18,969 nt of DNA, taken from NCBI GenBank assembly GCA_947297555.1, contig CAMYTM010000002.1, positions 1 to 18,969 on the forward strand. The letters run 5' to 3'. A model generated the notes under the pieces. That model saw only the letters and a program-made list of their open reading frames with translations. It ran no database searches and was not told where the DNA came from. Below are positions 1-6,550 of this stretch, in pieces. The DNA comes from an uncultured Mycoplasmatota bacterium (GTDB lineage: Bacteria > Bacillota_I > Bacilli_A > RF39 > UBA660). Numbering within the stretch: the first letter of the stretch is position 1; each line of letters opens with the position of its first letter. A program made the position numbers and the translations under genes.

Positions 1-701
1 TTGGAAGTGAAGAGGTTCCATGTCCAGAAGACAATTTATACCGAATCATAGGAGTAATACCAACCCAAAGTGAAATAGGTGGAGAGTATGAAAATAGAGC
101 AAAATTAGTAAAAGTTCAAAATTATGGAGATACCTATTATTGGGCGACTAATTCTTCTATTACTTGGGGTACAAGTGGAGTACAAAATTTATTAAATAAT
201 AATTACTGGAATGATTTAGAAGTATTTCAAAAATTAATCAAACCAAGTGTATGGTATTTAGGTGGTTTAAATTATAATAAGGAAAATCAATATAGCGCAG
301 ATGCATTATATGTTGAGGAAAGAGGTAGTATTACAGGTCGAAGTGGAGGAAGTCTTTCCTATGTTTATAATATTGGTCTTTTATATCCAAGCGATTATGG
401 TTATTCAGCGGGTAGTACTTATAGAACACAATCAATAAACTCTAATATTGGATATTACGTAAACAATTCTTGGCTTAAACAACCCTCAAGTTGGTTTATT
501 TCTCCAGATGCTTACTATAGTTATAGTGGATATATTGGAGCATGGTTTATCTTTTCAAATGGACTAGTACGGAATGCTGCTCAACAATATCCAGGAAATG
601 CTTATTCTATATTTCCTACTTTCTATCTAAAATCTAATGTTTTATACGAAAGTGGAGATGGAACAATGGAAAATCCATATCGAATCAGTATAAATGAATA
701 A
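1..701 (+). CDS. C-terminal part of a secreted/surface protein (partial, 5' end missing)
   Basis: An open frame runs from the window edge to TAA at 699-701, giving 232 residues with no start inside the window. The protein is rich in Tyr, Asn, Ser, Gly and Trp, as expected of an extracellular domain. Landmarks in order are YRIIGVIP near the left edge, NRAKLVK, WGTSGVQNLLNN, VWYLGG, YPSDYGYSAG, SWFISP, FSNGLVRNA, and FYLKSNV followed by GDGTMENPY at the end. From memory, this string of motifs belongs to a multi-copy family in gut Bacillota whose full-length members often start with a prepilin-type or signal segment. That is recall, not a search. The fold may be of the formylglycine-generating or C-type-lectin sort. 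The next gene overlaps its last 8 bases. Function is unknown, and the missing N-terminus prevents a firm localisation. Confidence 0.75.
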   Translation, partial: GSEEVPCPEDNLYRIIGVIPTQSEIGGEYENRAKLVKVQNYGDTYYWATNSSITWGTSGVQNLLNNNYWNDLEVFQKLIKPSVWYLGGLNYNKENQYSADALYVEERGSITGRSGGSLSYVYNIGLLYPSDYGYSAGSTYRTQSINSNIGYYVNNSWLKQPSSWFISPDAYYSYSGYIGAWFIFSNGLVRNAAQQYPGNAYSIFPTFYLKSNVLYESGDGTMENPYRISINE

Positions 702-885
702 AATCGATTTAAAAACAATCAGAAAGAAATCAGGATATAATCAAAAAGAATTATCTAAAAAACTTGGAATAGCAGATTGTACGCTTGCTCATTATGAAAG
801 TGGAATAAGAAAGATAACATTAGAAATGTTTTTAAAGATATTAGAAGTATGTCATTTAGAAATAAAGTTAGAAGAGAAAAAATGA
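694..885 (+). CDS. Small XRE-family helix-turn-helix regulator (63 aa)
   Basis: This is a single HTH_3/XRE domain and little else. Residues about 6-55 carry the pattern IRKKSGYNQKELSKKLGI, then a recognition helix around TLAHYESGIR and LEMFLKILEV. The C-terminus is a short Lys/Glu tail. With no second domain it would act as a small dimeric DNA-binding protein. Its ATG lies inside the last codons of the upstream surface-protein gene (8-base overlap) and has no convincing Shine-Dalgarno, so translation is probably coupled to that gene. The overlap suggests the two are expressed together, and the regulator may control the surface gene or its relatives. That is inference. The fold call is firm; the target is unknown. 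Confidence 0.85.
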   Translation: MNKIDLKTIRKKSGYNQKELSKKLGIADCTLAHYESGIRKITLEMFLKILEVCHLEIKLEEKK

Positions 886-1047
886 ATTTTTCTGCTTATT
901 TAAATTAAAGTATAAAATGTTTACAAAAGAGAAAACAAGAGATTTTTCCTTATAGTATTTTAAAGAAAATTTGATTTTTTTATTTAAACATCAAATAACT
1001 TTGAATCAAAATTTTGTATTTTTAATATTGCCTTTTATTGGGTTAGG

Positions 1048-1079
1048 AAATGGTGTAATGTCATAGACACCATTTTTTT
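1048..1079 (+). terminator. Intrinsic terminator upstream of the coat gene
   Basis: AAATGGTGT (1048-1056) pairs with ACACCATTT (1067-1075) around a 10-base loop, and seven T follow. It most likely ends transcription from the XRE/surface-protein unit. The 162 bases between the XRE stop and this hairpin are AT-rich, and I see no gene there. Confidence 0.85.
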
Positions 1080-1093
1080 CTTAGCATAAAATA
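1067..1093 (+). promoter_or_regulatory. Possible sigma-K promoter of the coat gene
   Basis: AC at 1067-1068, 16 bases, then CATAAAATA at 1085-1093 matches the sigma-K pattern (AC, 16-17 bp, CATANNNTA). Transcription would start near 1100, just before the Shine-Dalgarno AGAAAGGA at 1098-1105 and ATG at 1115. CotD of Bacillus subtilis is made under sigma-K, which agrees with the gene call. The -35 part lies inside the 3' arm of the preceding terminator. The match is short, so this is moderate evidence. Confidence 0.5.
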
Positions 1094-1114
1094 GATTAGA
1101 AAGGAAATGGTAGA

Positions 1115-1453
1115 ATGAAATCTAATCGTTGTACAGATAAAAGTGTATTTCCAGAAGCAACAGATATGAATGCAAATATGAACATGGATATGAATATGGA
1201 CATGAGTATGGGTATGAATTGTTGTATGCCTCCAATGGGATGTTGTCCTCAAACTATGATGTGTCCTCCTGTATATGAATGTCCGCAAGTAAGATGTTGT
1301 CATAGAGTCATTAATTATGAAGTTCCACATATTATTCCATGCCATACAAAGACTATTAATCATCATGTTTATAGACATACTTATCAACCATGTTATAGTT
1401 ATTCAGAAGAAGATGAATCAAGCGAAATATATGAACCAAATTGTTGTAAATAA
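1115..1453 (+). CDS. CotD-like inner spore coat protein
   Basis: This is a 112-residue protein with 13 Cys, a Met/Asn/Asp run at about 18-34, and Cys pairs at 36-37, 43-44, 61-62 and 110-111. Residues about 57-92 resemble the CotD core: paired Cys/His, a VPHIIPCHT segment, then INHHVYRHTYQP. In B. subtilis CotD a similar His-rich VPHIHP...HHQHFQHV stretch is found. Coat proteins of this type are deposited in the mother cell on the developing spore and cross-link through Cys. The gene stands alone between two terminators, with a plausible sigma-K promoter and a Shine-Dalgarno at 1098-1105. The Met-rich repeat MNMD is unusual for CotD. A metal-binding Cys/His-rich protein is the main alternative. 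Confidence 0.75.
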   Translation: MKSNRCTDKSVFPEATDMNANMNMDMNMDMSMGMNCCMPPMGCCPQTMMCPPVYECPQVRCCHRVINYEVPHIIPCHTKTINHHVYRHTYQPCYSYSEEDESSEIYEPNCCK

Positions 1454-1478
1454 TCTCGGGAAATTTCCGAGATTTTTT
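1452..1478 (+). terminator. Intrinsic terminator after the coat gene
   Basis: AATCTCGG (1452-1459) pairs with CCGAGATT (1467-1474) around a 7-base loop, and the T run continues to 1478. The left arm begins on the last base of the coat-gene stop codon. Confidence 0.92.
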
Positions 1479-1499
1479 CTTGGGAAAATATAAAAACTG

Positions 1500-1508
1500 T
1501 GGTACAAT
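1500..1508 (+). promoter_or_regulatory. Extended -10 promoter of the pseudopilin/nuclease unit
   Basis: TG at 1500-1501, one base, then TACAAT at 1503-1508. The start codon follows within about 20 bases, behind an AGGTGG Shine-Dalgarno. No good -35 is seen, which is usual for extended -10 promoters. Confidence 0.6.
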
Positions 1509-1526
1509 AAACAATAGGTGGTAGTA

Positions 1527-1859
1527 GTGCAAAATAAAGGTTATACAATTCCAGAATTAGTGATAGTAATAATAGTAGTTGGTATATTTTCATTAATAGC
1601 AATAAATAAAGCAAGTTATGCTTTTGTAGATAATGATGTTGTAAGTGAAGAAACAGAAGAAATGATTTTAATTAAAACAGCTACTTCTTATGCAACAAGT
1701 ATTCTTGATACTTTAAAACAGGATGATATTTATATTACAGGAAAAGATTTAGTAGAAGCAGGATATTTAGTAGATGATGATAATACTTTATCCAATATAA
1801 AATTAAAATTAAGTTATAATGCAGATGTAGATAGTGCAAAAGTAGAGATTCTAAAGTAG
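1527..1859 (+). CDS. Prepilin-like protein with N-terminal methylation motif (GTG start)
   Basis: I place the start at GTG 1527, behind AGGTGG at 1516-1521; an in-frame GTG at 1518 is the alternative. The 110-residue product begins MQNKG|YTIPELVIVIIVVG. This is a class III (type IV pilin) signal: cleavage after Gly5, Glu at mature position +5, then a hydrophobic helix to about residue 27. The rest is a short, acidic globular part with no Cys. Such proteins are cut and N-methylated by a prepilin peptidase and join pseudopili of the competence (ComG) or type II secretion kind. No comG or peptidase gene is in the window. The next gene's Shine-Dalgarno overlaps the stop codon here, so the two are translated together. 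The pilin-class call is good; the machine it serves is unknown. Confidence 0.8.
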   Translation: MQNKGYTIPELVIVIIVVGIFSLIAINKASYAFVDNDVVSEETEEMILIKTATSYATSILDTLKQDDIYITGKDLVEAGYLVDDDNTLSNIKLKLSYNADVDSAKVEILK

Positions 1860-1867
1860 GAATTAAA

Positions 1868-3781
1868 ATGGCTATTACAAAAACTGATTTTATCAATTAT
1901 ACGAGATGCAAAAGATATGCGGCGTTAGAGGAAGTAAAACGTGAAAAGTTGGAAGCAGATATTAGTTATGAGACTTATAAAGAATTAGAATTAAAAGAAA
2001 ATTTAAGTGAAATTGTTTCTTCTATGTATGAAATAAATGAAGAAACCGGAATAGAAACTAATTTACTAGAAAAAGTAGATCGACAATTAGAAGCCATGAT
2101 GGAGTATTATAAATTAGTAGAAATTGAAGCCGGAAGAATAGCCACTAAAACTTTTGGAGGAAAATCTGTCTATGCAGAGAAGACAAAAGAACAGGAATGT
2201 TTTGATTTTTCTTTGAATGGTATTCATTATGTTTGTTATGTAGATATTTATAATGAAAAAGAAGATGAAATTAATATTATTGAAGTGAAAGCAACTACGA
2301 GTAAAAAATATATGGATTTAATGGCAGGGCATAAAAAATGTGAGAAATTTTCTATTTGGAAACGTATCAATAATATTAATTATTTAAAAGGAGAATGTTT
2401 TGATTATAATCTAGAAACTGAAATGCCTTTAGAAGAATATGAGAAAAAAAGAGAAAAATTATTTGATCGTTATCGTTTAGGACAATATATTTATGATTTA
2501 TCAATCCAAAGATATTTTATAGAACATGAGTTGATAAGTACACATACTGAAGAAAAGTTGACAAAATTTCATTATTATTTAGGGGTATTAAATACAGATT
2601 ATGTATTTGATGGAACTTATGAAGGAAAAAATCCAATTTATAATTCAGATAGTGAAGGTAACGAACTTATTACTTTTTTTGATATGACTCAAATAACAGA
2701 GGAGTATCAAAAACTTATTGATATCGACCGTAAAAATTTAGAAATTTATCTACAAAATTTAGATGTTACGCCTTGTCCTTTAAGTGTTTCTTGTAGTTAT
2801 AAGAGTAGAATAGAATGCAAGTATTTTTCCACTTTATGTGGAAATATGATTCCAAAATCAAATTCGAGTATGCATTATATTCATAATAACGCTGGTTTTT
2901 TACGAGAAGATGGGACTCGTATAAAAGGACTTGATTTAATTAATGAGGGTTATAGAAATATGCTAGATGTACCAGAGTGTTGGATTACAAAAAATTATCA
3001 TCGTATTCAAAGAGAAAGTATAGAACTTGATAAAGTTTATATAGATAAAGAAAAAATTTTGGCTGGTTTAAGTCAACTTGAATATCCAATTTATCATTTA
3101 GATTTTGAGACAATGCCTTGTCCTGTTCCAAGATTTAGAGGTGAATGGCCCTATATTCAGTCACCTTTTGAATTTAGTCTTCATATAGAACATGCACCTG
3201 GTGTGTGCGATAAAGATAAAGACAATATTGTATTTTTGGCCAAAACTCATAAAGATGAACGAGAAGAAATGATTCAATTAATGCTAAAATATATGAATCC
3301 TGATAAAGGAACCCTATTATCTCAAAATGTTGCTTTTGAAAAAGGAAGAATTAAGGAATTAGCCAGTATGTTTCCAGACTACCGTATGGATTTAATGAAA
3401 TTATATAATAGAGGCTTTGATTTGCTATGGATTGTCAATACTAATTCTAAAATGTATGAAGATTTAGGTTTTGATGAAGAAAGGTCGAAAACATTTAATT
3501 TTTATGATAAACGCTTGTCTGGCTCTTTTTCTATAAAAAAAACACTTCCCGTTTTTAGTAATTTAAGTTATGATAATTTAGTTGTAAAAAATGGAACAGA
3601 AGCAATTGTTGAATATGCGAATTATGAAAAAATGAGTAAAGAGGAGTATGAGTTAAAATATCAGGCTTTAATTGCATATTGTAAGCAGGATACTTGGGCG
3701 ATGGTGGAAATTTTAAATGCTTTACGCAACCTTGTAAAAGATTTGTCAAAAAATGGTGAAAATGTTGTAATGTTTACATAA
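1868..3781 (+). CDS. DUF2779 protein: Cas4/RecB-like nuclease region joined to a DEDDy exonuclease domain
   Basis: The product has 637 residues, with a Shine-Dalgarno (AGGA) overlapping the previous stop. The first half looks like a PD-(D/E)XK nuclease of the Cas4/AddB kind: Cys14 in YTRCKRYAAL, Asp126 in YVDIY, and Glu139-x-Lys141 in IIEVKATTS. Cys303, Cys309, Cys317 and Cys324 follow, and with Cys14 they could hold an iron-sulfur cluster. The second half is the DUF2779 region and looks like an RNase-H-fold 3'-5' exonuclease: Asp412-x-Glu414 (HLDFETMPCP), Asn487 to Glu491 (QNVAFEKGR), and Tyr604-x3-Asp608 (YCKQDTWAM). The likely role is DNA or RNA processing or repair in the cytoplasm. The domain reading rests on motifs I can see; the substrate is unknown. 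Its coupling to a pseudopilin is odd and may hint at handling of imported DNA. Confidence 0.8.
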   Translation: MAITKTDFINYTRCKRYAALEEVKREKLEADISYETYKELELKENLSEIVSSMYEINEETGIETNLLEKVDRQLEAMMEYYKLVEIEAGRIATKTFGGKSVYAEKTKEQECFDFSLNGIHYVCYVDIYNEKEDEINIIEVKATTSKKYMDLMAGHKKCEKFSIWKRINNINYLKGECFDYNLETEMPLEEYEKKREKLFDRYRLGQYIYDLSIQRYFIEHELISTHTEEKLTKFHYYLGVLNTDYVFDGTYEGKNPIYNSDSEGNELITFFDMTQITEEYQKLIDIDRKNLEIYLQNLDVTPCPLSVSCSYKSRIECKYFSTLCGNMIPKSNSSMHYIHNNAGFLREDGTRIKGLDLINEGYRNMLDVPECWITKNYHRIQRESIELDKVYIDKEKILAGLSQLEYPIYHLDFETMPCPVPRFRGEWPYIQSPFEFSLHIEHAPGVCDKDKDNIVFLAKTHKDEREEMIQLMLKYMNPDKGTLLSQNVAFEKGRIKELASMFPDYRMDLMKLYNRGFDLLWIVNTNSKMYEDLGFDEERSKTFNFYDKRLSGSFSIKKTLPVFSNLSYDNLVVKNGTEAIVEYANYEKMSKEEYELKYQALIAYCKQDTWAMVEILNALRNLVKDLSKNGENVVMFT

Positions 3782-3816
3782 TGTTTAGTATTATAGTATT
3801 GTAAGGATGTGATGAT

Positions 3817-4017
3817 ATGTTATACCCATCAATCGATAAGTTACTAAACATTGTAGATTCAAAATATAAACTTGTTCATGTGGCTTCTATTCGTAGTAAA
3901 CAAATGAGTGAGAAAAATCATTATCAAATGAAAGAAAATGAATACTGCAATAAAAAAGAACTTGGACGTGCACTAGAAGAAGTGGAAAAGGGTCTTATTA
4001 CATTAAAAGAAGATTAA
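3817..4017 (+). CDS. rpoZ: RNA polymerase omega subunit
   Basis: The 66-residue product is the usual length for the Bacillota omega chain. The N-terminus MLYPSIDKLLNIVDSKYKLV matches the conserved MLxPSIDxLxxxxDSKYxLV start. Later, the GRALEEVEKGLI helix matches the family's KALEEIxxGxI. Omega binds the beta-prime subunit, helping assembly of the enzyme and response to ppGpp. The Shine-Dalgarno is AAGGATG about 12 bases before ATG. A TATAGT box at 3792-3797 may serve as its -10, but no clear -35 accompanies it. In many Bacillota rpoZ sits in a gmk-rpoZ-coaBC-priA cluster; here it stands alone between a nuclease gene and a tRNA. Confidence 0.95.
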   Translation: MLYPSIDKLLNIVDSKYKLVHVASIRSKQMSEKNHYQMKENEYCNKKELGRALEEVEKGLITLKED

Positions 4018-4055
4018 CGTTTTGAGATTATAAGCATAAAATGGTGAAAAAATAC

Positions 4056-4087
4056 TTGCTAAATGATTTTGATTATGATATTATAAT
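4056..4087 (+). promoter_or_regulatory. Promoter of tRNA-Ala
   Basis: TTGCTA at 4056-4061 is followed by overlapping -10 candidates, TATTAT at 4079-4084 (17-bp spacer) and TATAAT at 4082-4087 (20-bp spacer). The tRNA begins 11 bases after the latter, so transcription should start near 4094. Confidence 0.6.
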
Positions 4088-4098
4088 CTTGTTCTTTT

Positions 4099-4175
4099 GG
4101 GGAATTAGCTCAGTTGGCTAGAGCACCACGTTTGCACCGTGGGGGTCAAGGGTTCGAATCCCTTATTCTCCACCA
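4099..4175 (+). tRNA. tRNA-Ala (anticodon TGC)
   Basis: The acceptor stem GGGGAAT pairs with ATTCTCC and includes the G3-U70 pair that marks alanine tRNAs. The anticodon stem CCACG/CGTGG encloses TTTGCAC with anticodon TGC. The T arm holds GGTTCGAATCC, and CCA is encoded. It has its own promoter and terminator. Confidence 0.97.
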
Positions 4176-4186
4176 ATTTTAAGAAT

Positions 4187-4212
4187 AAAGCCTTTAAATA
4201 GGGGCTTTTTTT
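4187..4212 (+). terminator. Terminator after tRNA-Ala
   Basis: AAAGCC (4187-4192) pairs with GGCTTT (4203-4208) around a 10-base loop, with T continuing to 4212. Confidence 0.8.
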
Positions 4213-4300
4213 AATGCTTTAATAATATTTATGTCTTAAATTTAAACAAAATTTTAATGAATTATGAATTTTTTAAACACTATAAATTATTAAATGAATT

Positions 4301-4309
4301 TGTTATACT
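4301..4309 (+). promoter_or_regulatory. Extended -10 promoter of the DUF1848 gene
   Basis: TG at 4301-4302, one base, TATACT at 4304-4309. It sits 22 bases before the ATG at 4332 and inside the longer open frame that starts at 4257, which supports the later start. Confidence 0.65.
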
Positions 4310-4331
4310 CTTTTTTAAAGAAGGAATTAAT

Positions 4332-5210
4332 ATGATTTTAAATATAAGTAGTAGAACTGATATTATTGCATTTTATACTCCATGGCTTCTTAACAGAATA
4401 AAAGAAGGATATGTAGATGTTCGTAATCCTTTTTATCCTACGAAAGTAAGTCGTATTTATTTTCAAGATGTAGACTTAATTGTATTTTGTACGAAGAATC
4501 CACTTCCTATACTTCCTTATTTAAAAGAAATAAAGATTCCTTTTATTTTTCAAGTAACTCTTACGCCTTATAAAAAAGATATTGAACTAAATGTTCCTGA
4601 TAAAAAGAAAATAGTAGAAGCGATATTAAAAATATCTAAAATTGTGGGGAAGGATAATGTCTATGTAAGGTATGACCCAATTTTAATTAATAATAATTAT
4701 ACAGTAGAATATCATGTAGAGTCTTTTCAAAGATTATGTAGTTTATTAGATGGTAGTGTAAAGCACATTATCATTTCTTTTGTAGATATGTACAAAAATG
4801 TAGAGAAGAATATGTCTGTTTTAAAATTAAAAGAGATAGCAAATGAGGATTTAGAGTTTCTTTGTAAAAGTTTTAGCAAAATAGCAAGTATGCATGGGAT
4901 AAGGATTCAAAGTTGTTATGAACAAGATAGGCTTATACCTTATGGAATTTCAAATGAACCTTGCTTATCTAAAGAATTTGCTTATCAATTAACAGGAAAG
5001 AAGTATCCGAAGTGGCAGGCACGAAATTGTCATTGTGTAAGTATGGCAGATATCGGGGAGTACAATACTTGTCATCATTTATGTAAATACTGCTATGCGA
5101 ATTATGATGAAAAGAAAGTACAGAAAAATATTTTTAAACATGATGTGAATTCTTCTCTTTTAATAGGACACTTAAAAGAAAATGATGAAATAAAAGTGAG
5201 AAAAAAATAA
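4332..5210 (+). CDS. DUF1848 family protein with C-terminal CX3CX2C cluster
   Basis: I start at ATG 4332 because AGAAGGA lies just before it and an extended -10 lies at 4301-4309. The longer frame from 4257 would run through that promoter. The 292-residue product opens MILNISSRTDIIAFYTPWLL, and the middle (TKNPLP, FQVTLTPY, VRYDP, IIISFVDMYKN) matches what I know of DUF1848, a TIM-barrel-like family. Seven Cys fall in the last third: 195, 211, 233, 235, 247, 251 and 254. The last three form CHHLCKYC, spaced like the radical-SAM CX3CX2C cluster but at the C-terminal end, after ADIGEYNTC. The family is annotated as radical-SAM-related, but its reaction is not known to me. The Cys pattern suggests at least one iron-sulfur cluster. 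It is a cytoplasmic single-gene unit. Confidence 0.85.
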   Translation: MILNISSRTDIIAFYTPWLLNRIKEGYVDVRNPFYPTKVSRIYFQDVDLIVFCTKNPLPILPYLKEIKIPFIFQVTLTPYKKDIELNVPDKKKIVEAILKISKIVGKDNVYVRYDPILINNNYTVEYHVESFQRLCSLLDGSVKHIIISFVDMYKNVEKNMSVLKLKEIANEDLEFLCKSFSKIASMHGIRIQSCYEQDRLIPYGISNEPCLSKEFAYQLTGKKYPKWQARNCHCVSMADIGEYNTCHHLCKYCYANYDEKKVQKNIFKHDVNSSLLIGHLKENDEIKVRKK

Positions 5211-5216
5211 GGGTTG

Positions 5217-5225
5217 TGTTATACT
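5217..5225 (+). promoter_or_regulatory. Extended -10 promoter of the 5247 gene
   Basis: TG at 5217-5218, one base, TATACT at 5220-5225, 22 bases before ATG 5247. It lies within the longer frame from 5214, so that earlier start would not be on the transcript. Confidence 0.65.
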
Positions 5226-5246
5226 ACTAAAAAGAGGAGTTTTAAA

Positions 5247-5537
5247 ATGACAAAAGAAGACGAATTTAAATTATTGGTTAGTGGTTATTATGGAGTAATA
5301 GAAATGGATGAATACAAATTAAAAGAATATATTTTAAAAGATTTGGAAGAGTATATAAAAAATTTTGTTGCATTAAATCCTATTTCTGGTTATGATTATT
5401 GTAATGTTGCTGAAGAAATAAAAGATGGAACTCCTTTGAAAAGAAAATTACAGGATAGTCTTTTGTGTTTACGTAGAATAAATGGTCCTTTAGAACTTAT
5501 TCTGATGGTAAAAGCAAGGTTAGAAGAGATAAAATAA
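5247..5537 (+). CDS. Small protein of unknown function (96 aa)
   Basis: The start is ATG 5247, preceded by AGAGGAG at 5233-5239 with a 7-base gap. The upstream ATG at 5214 lies in the promoter and is rejected. The product begins MTKEDEFKLLVSGYYGVIEM. It is acidic and helical, with two Cys (residues 52 and 74) and no signal or membrane segment, so it is probably cytoplasmic. I do not recognise the family. The stop codon is 16 bases before tRNA-Gln with no terminator between, so the mRNA probably runs into the tRNA and is released by processing. Confidence 0.7.
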   Translation: MTKEDEFKLLVSGYYGVIEMDEYKLKEYILKDLEEYIKNFVALNPISGYDYCNVAEEIKDGTPLKRKLQDSLLCLRRINGPLELILMVKARLEEIK

Positions 5538-5553
5538 AAATTCTTTTATTTAT

Positions 5554-5629
5554 TGCCCCATAGCCAAGTGGTAAGGCATCGGATTCTGACTCCGACATTC
5601 CGTAGGTTCGAATCCTACTGGGGCAGCCA
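5554..5629 (+). tRNA. tRNA-Gln (anticodon CTG)
   Basis: The acceptor TGCCCCA pairs with TGGGGCA, giving the U1-A72 pair typical of glutamine tRNAs. The anticodon stem TCGGA/TCCGA encloses TTCTGAC with anticodon CTG. GGTTCGAATCC forms the T arm and CCA is encoded. The CTG form reads only CAG and adds to the general TTG form, which is not in this window. No strong promoter of its own is seen; a weak TAAAAT lies at 5530-5535. Confidence 0.95.
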
Positions 5630-5640
5630 AAAAGTAAATA

Positions 5641-5674
5641 AAAACTAAAAATCCCAATGATTTTTAGTTTTTTT
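5641..5674 (+). terminator. Terminator after tRNA-Gln
   Basis: A 13-base arm at 5641-5653 pairs perfectly with 5659-5671 around the loop CCAAT, with T to 5674. Confidence 0.92.
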
Positions 5675-5745
5675 CGTTATATCATTTTTTTATTTTTTCA
5701 TATAAATAAAATGAAGCCATTTCCTTTTTAGAAGAAGGTGAAAAA

Positions 5746-6495
5746 ATGGAGGAAATTACGTTAGAGAAAATGAATTTAAGAGATAGAAGTAAACTAAAGA
5801 AAAAAATACTTAAAATGAAAAAAAATCCACAAATCCAATCAATTCTTTTATATAACGAGCAAAAAATGCAAAATTTACAATCTAAAATTAATAAAGTAAA
5901 AGAAAAAAAGGAAAAATGTATGTTAGAAGTGAAAACAAGGGTTATTAAAGAAAAAGAATATGAAAATAAAATGCATTATTATGATTTGCAAGAATATGAA
6001 TATGAAATAGAAATTTTATTGTTAGAAAAAGATAATTTTATTTCTAATTCTCTTATGAATCGCTTATATTGTTTATATCTTATTTTAAGTTTTATAGATG
6101 GTGTAGAAGTTTTAGTAGTAAAAGATTTAAATGGACAAAAGAAACAGTTGTATATTCAAGATGTTTATCAAATGTTTTTTGATTCTATTATAGGTGATAC
6201 CATAACATTTTTAAAATTGGAACTAAAAATTGCTCAAATATATATGATTATGAATACAAATTCTTTTATGACAAAGGACAATAATTATTTTTTAGAGGAA
6301 GAGAAACAAAAAGAAGCATATGCATTTATTTTAGAATTACATGATAAAATAAAACAAATTCATAATGATAGTGATAAAGAGGTATTTTTGAAAGAACTTT
6401 TTATTAGTGACTTTTTTAATGAAGATATTTTATCTGTGTATGAACGTTTTTTTGACAAAACTTTGGAAAGAAAAATAACAAAGTATCAAGAATAA
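5746..6495 (+). CDS. Coiled-coil-rich protein of unknown function (249 aa)
   Basis: ATG 5746 follows AGAAGGTG at 5733-5740. The first 100 residues are strongly charged (Lys/Glu) and look like a long helix or coiled coil, for example around NEQKMQNLQSKINKVKEKKE. The part from about 100 to 160 is more hydrophobic (LYCLYLILSFIDGVEVLVV) but not a clear membrane span. A helical C-terminal half follows. No enzyme motif, Cys cluster or signal peptide is seen. Lys codons are almost all AAA, as in the neighbours. The preceding terminator makes it the first gene of its unit, though no clear promoter is visible. I do not recognise it; a lineage-specific structural or regulatory protein is a guess. Confidence 0.7.
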   Translation: MEEITLEKMNLRDRSKLKKKILKMKKNPQIQSILLYNEQKMQNLQSKINKVKEKKEKCMLEVKTRVIKEKEYENKMHYYDLQEYEYEIEILLLEKDNFISNSLMNRLYCLYLILSFIDGVEVLVVKDLNGQKKQLYIQDVYQMFFDSIIGDTITFLKLELKIAQIYMIMNTNSFMTKDNNYFLEEEKQKEAYAFILELHDKIKQIHNDSDKEVFLKELFISDFFNEDILSVYERFFDKTLERKITKYQE

Positions 6496-6500
6496 AATAA

Positions 6501-6528
6501 TTGCTTTTTTAAAAGTCTGTGTTAAAAT
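6501..6528 (+). promoter_or_regulatory. Promoter of the 6551 gene
   Basis: TTGCTT at 6501-6506, a 16-base spacer, then TAAAAT at 6523-6528 with an extended TG at 6520-6521. The Shine-Dalgarno GGAAGGAAG follows before ATG 6551. Confidence 0.7.
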
Positions 6529-6550
6529 AACGAAAAAGGAAGGAAGAAAA

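Noticed and set aside
1..701. Target protein of a diversity-generating retroelement
   Set aside because: The C-terminal fold could be lectin-like, but there is no template repeat, no reverse transcriptase and no cluster of variable AAY codons in the window.
1061..1387. Minus-strand open frame opposite the coat gene
   Set aside because: It is a shadow of the His/Met/Cys-rich coat gene, low in complexity, with no ribosome site and no promoter.
4257..4331. Longer N-terminus for the DUF1848 protein
   Set aside because: The added part contains an extended -10 promoter, and the Shine-Dalgarno lies just before ATG 4332.
4099..5629. Integrated element at a tRNA gene
   Set aside because: No integrase and no repeat of either tRNA 3' end is seen nearby.
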